7,772 bases of DNA from GCA-001735895 sp964651385 (GTDB taxonomy: Bacteria; Pseudomonadota; Gammaproteobacteria; GCA-001735895), in assembly GCA_964651385.1 (NCBI GenBank), contig CAZYYM010000137.1:1-7772 (forward strand), read 5' to 3'. The position numbers and the translations under genes are program-made. Shown one piece after another: positions 6,119-7,772 of the stretch. A model generated the notes under the pieces. The model searched no databases and was not told where the DNA came from. It saw only the letters and a program-made list of their open reading frames with translations. Position 1 is the stretch's first letter. Each line of letters starts with the position of its first letter.

Positions 6119-7772
6119 GCCGGGCTGACTTGCGCAAAATCTTCCAATAGAACGGTTTCGAGTACGGTCAGGAAGTGCCTGGCATTGTCTTTGTTAAAAC
6201 ACATCGGTGGTTTAATCTTAAGCACGTTGTGCAAAGGGCCATCGGTACTGATCAATATCCCATGCTGCTTCAACCGTTCGGCGATATAACTGGCCTGTTC
6301 GGCGGCAGGGGTTTGCAGATTGTGATCGGTAACCAACTCGATACCCAGGAAAAAACCAAGCCCGCGGACGTCACCGATAATCGGGAATTGTACCATTAGT
6401 GCCTGAAATCCCTTGAGCAGGAAGTCGCCGACTTCGCGTGCATTGTTTTGCAATTGTTCCTCTTCGATAACATCTAACACGGCAAGCCCTATAGAACAGG
6501 AAACCGGATTGCCGCCAAAAGTATTGAAGTATTCCATGCCATTGTTGAACCTATCCGCAATTTCGCGCGTAGTAATCACCGCAGCGAGCGGGTGACCGTT
6601 GCCGATGGGTTTGCCGAGCGTGATAATATCGGGTACCACATTTTGCGTTTCGAACCCCCAGAAATAGCTGCCGACGCGTCCGAAACCGACTTGCACTTCG
6701 TCGGCAATACACAGCGCGCCCGCTGCTCGGGCGTATGCATAGGCCGCTGTTAGGTAACCATCGGGCAACACCACCTGGCCACCGCATCCGAGCAGGCTTT
6801 CGCAAATAAACGCGGCAGTTCCCGCTTCAGATTGCTGCAGACATTGCTCAATATTGTTCGCATAATATTGGGTGCTATTCGGGTTGCGATAGCTATCGGG
6901 AATAATCGCCTTGTGAATATAGTCAGGGCGCCCGTTACCGCCCTTGCCATCGTGTTTATAAGGACTGATATCGATCAGACTACCAAGGTTGCCGTGATAG
7001 GCATGATCGAGAATGACTACGTCCTGCCGTCCTGTATAGTTTCGTGCCAGTCGCAGCGCCAGGTCATTGGCCTCGCTGCCACTATTTGCCAGATAACACA
7101 CTGAAAGCGGGTCGGGAAATTTTTCCAGCAGGCGCTCGCTATAATCGGTAATCGAACTGTACAAATAACGTGTATTGGTGTTCAGCAATTGAGCCTGTCG
7201 TGTTCCGGCCTCGACGACCCTGGGGTGACAATGACCAACATGTGGCACGTTATTAACAGCATCGAGATATTGCCTGCCTTGCGCATCGTAAAGATATTGC
7301 ATACTGCCACGCAGTGTATGGATTGGATCGCGGTAGGAGAGGCTCAGTGATGGATTCAGAGATTGTTGTCGGTGTTGCAGAATTGACTGTTTATTTGCAT
7401 GAGCGCGATTAAACAATGCCGTCGGTATATCGAGTATCAGATTAGGATCGGGGCAAAGGCTTCGCCAGACTTCTTCGTAGGCTGGCGAACCGGCGCCCGG
7501 AAAATTATCGGTCTGGTCGAGTAGATCGGTGATAATTTCGATATGTAGGTGCGGTGGCCACTGACCGTTTTCGCTGGCATCGCCCAGCAATCCTATTTGC
7601 TCGCCTGCGCTAATTGCGTTGCCGATTTTGTGTTCTAAAGACGCTGGGGAAAGATGACCATAGAGCGTATAAAAAACGATGCCGGTCTTTGGGATCTCAT
7701 GTTGCAAGATGATACAACCGCCATAGTCAAGCCGCTGATCGTGGTTGGCGCTGGAATGCATTAATCCAGCCA
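6112..7772 (-). CDS. M23 peptidase-like / class III PLP enzyme fusion, 5' end outside window
   Basis: At least 552 residues; the frame is still open at the right edge (A-G-L precede the first visible Met), so the Met at 7761 is internal. With that Met as residue 1, residues 1-80 form the end of a LytM/M23 metallopeptidase domain: LDYGGCIILQHE, YTLYGHLS (H36) and PPHLHIEI (H71, H73). The first metal motif would lie off-window. From about 140 to 545 is a class III PLP fold: LDAVNNVPHVGHCHP, NSGSEANDLALRLAR, DHAYHGN (H253, H256), IADEVQVGFGR (D354 for the pyridine nitrogen) and TLGKPIGNGHP, with K384 as the PLP lysine. The GKPIGNGHP form resembles AGXT2L1/PHYKPL-type phospho-lyases (phosphoethanolamine, phosphohydroxylysine) more than GABA transaminases. 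Known large homologues carry an APH-type kinase domain ahead of M23; whether this one does cannot be seen. A kinase plus phospho-lyase would make a two-step amine catabolic enzyme. The role of the M23 part is unknown. Confidence 0.92.
   Translation of the reverse strand, partial: AGLMHSSANHDQRLDYGGCIILQHEIPKTGIVFYTLYGHLSPASLEHKIGNAISAGEQIGLLGDASENGQWPPHLHIEIITDLLDQTDNFPGAGSPAYEEVWRSLCPDPNLILDIPTALFNRAHANKQSILQHRQQSLNPSLSLSYRDPIHTLRGSMQYLYDAQGRQYLDAVNNVPHVGHCHPRVVEAGTRQAQLLNTNTRYLYSSITDYSERLLEKFPDPLSVCYLANSGSEANDLALRLARNYTGRQDVVILDHAYHGNLGSLIDISPYKHDGKGGNGRPDYIHKAIIPDSYRNPNSTQYYANNIEQCLQQSEAGTAAFICESLLGCGGQVVLPDGYLTAAYAYARAAGALCIADEVQVGFGRVGSYFWGFETQNVVPDIITLGKPIGNGHPLAAVITTREIADRFNNGMEYFNTFGGNPVSCSIGLAVLDVIEEEQLQNNAREVGDFLLKGFQALMVQFPIIGDVRGLGFFLGIELVTDHNLQTPAAEQASYIAERLKQHGILISTDGPLHNVLKIKPPMCFNKDNARHFLTVLETVLLEDFAQVSPAY

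Noticed and set aside
7759..7761. ATG at 7761 as the true start of the fusion gene
   Set aside because: The frame continues open to the window edge and the residues before it (A-G-L) fit the M23 strand, so the domain would be cut in half by starting here.

Overview
The window looks like chromosomal DNA of a free-living gammaproteobacterium, possibly marine. It has moderate GC, a PomB-type flagellar stator relic, ETF:quinone oxidoreductase, PhhB and PilZ proteins of proteobacterial type, and clear Shine-Dalgarno sequences. Taxonomy cannot be fixed further from sequence alone. I see no tRNA, rRNA, CRISPR array, insertion sequence or phage gene.

Left part (1-803): a decayed motB/pomB gene on the + strand (141-765). 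It still shows the plug-proximal Asp region and the OmpA-like peptidoglycan-binding domain, but has two frame disruptions, an in-frame TGA and missing internal segments. No motA/pomA lies upstream. Bases 1-140 hold an open minus-strand frame of uncertain status.

Bases 804-3025, minus strand: a compact three-gene operon read leftward. It encodes an NTF2/SnoaL-like protein, a DAO-family FAD oxidoreductase of PuuB/OrdL type, and a small DUF861-type cupin. A candidate promoter lies just ahead of the first gene. The pathway is unknown; oxidation of an amine or amino acid derivative is the best guess.

Bases 3210-5206, plus strand: ETF:ubiquinone oxidoreductase, which passes electrons from many flavin dehydrogenases to quinone. 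It is translationally coupled (TAATG) to a small tautomerase of the 5-carboxymethyl-2-hydroxymuconate isomerase family. This pair is divergent from the three-gene operon.

Bases 5221-5562, minus strand: pterin-4a-carbinolamine dehydratase (PhhB), convergent with the isomerase. Next, at 5726-6118 (+), is a single-domain PilZ protein that should bind c-di-GMP. Its end overlaps by 7 bases the end of the last gene (6112-7772, minus). That gene is cut by the window edge and encodes an unusual fusion of an M23 (LytM) metallopeptidase-like domain with a class III PLP enzyme of the AGXT2L phospho-lyase type.

The genes share a metabolic flavour (flavin oxidation, electron transfer to quinone, aromatic and amino-compound turnover), but they sit in several separate transcription units. 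A single common pathway is not demonstrated. The most unusual items are the peptidase-aminotransferase fusion, the uncharacterised three-gene oxidoreductase operon, and the orphan isomerase coupled to ETF-QO.
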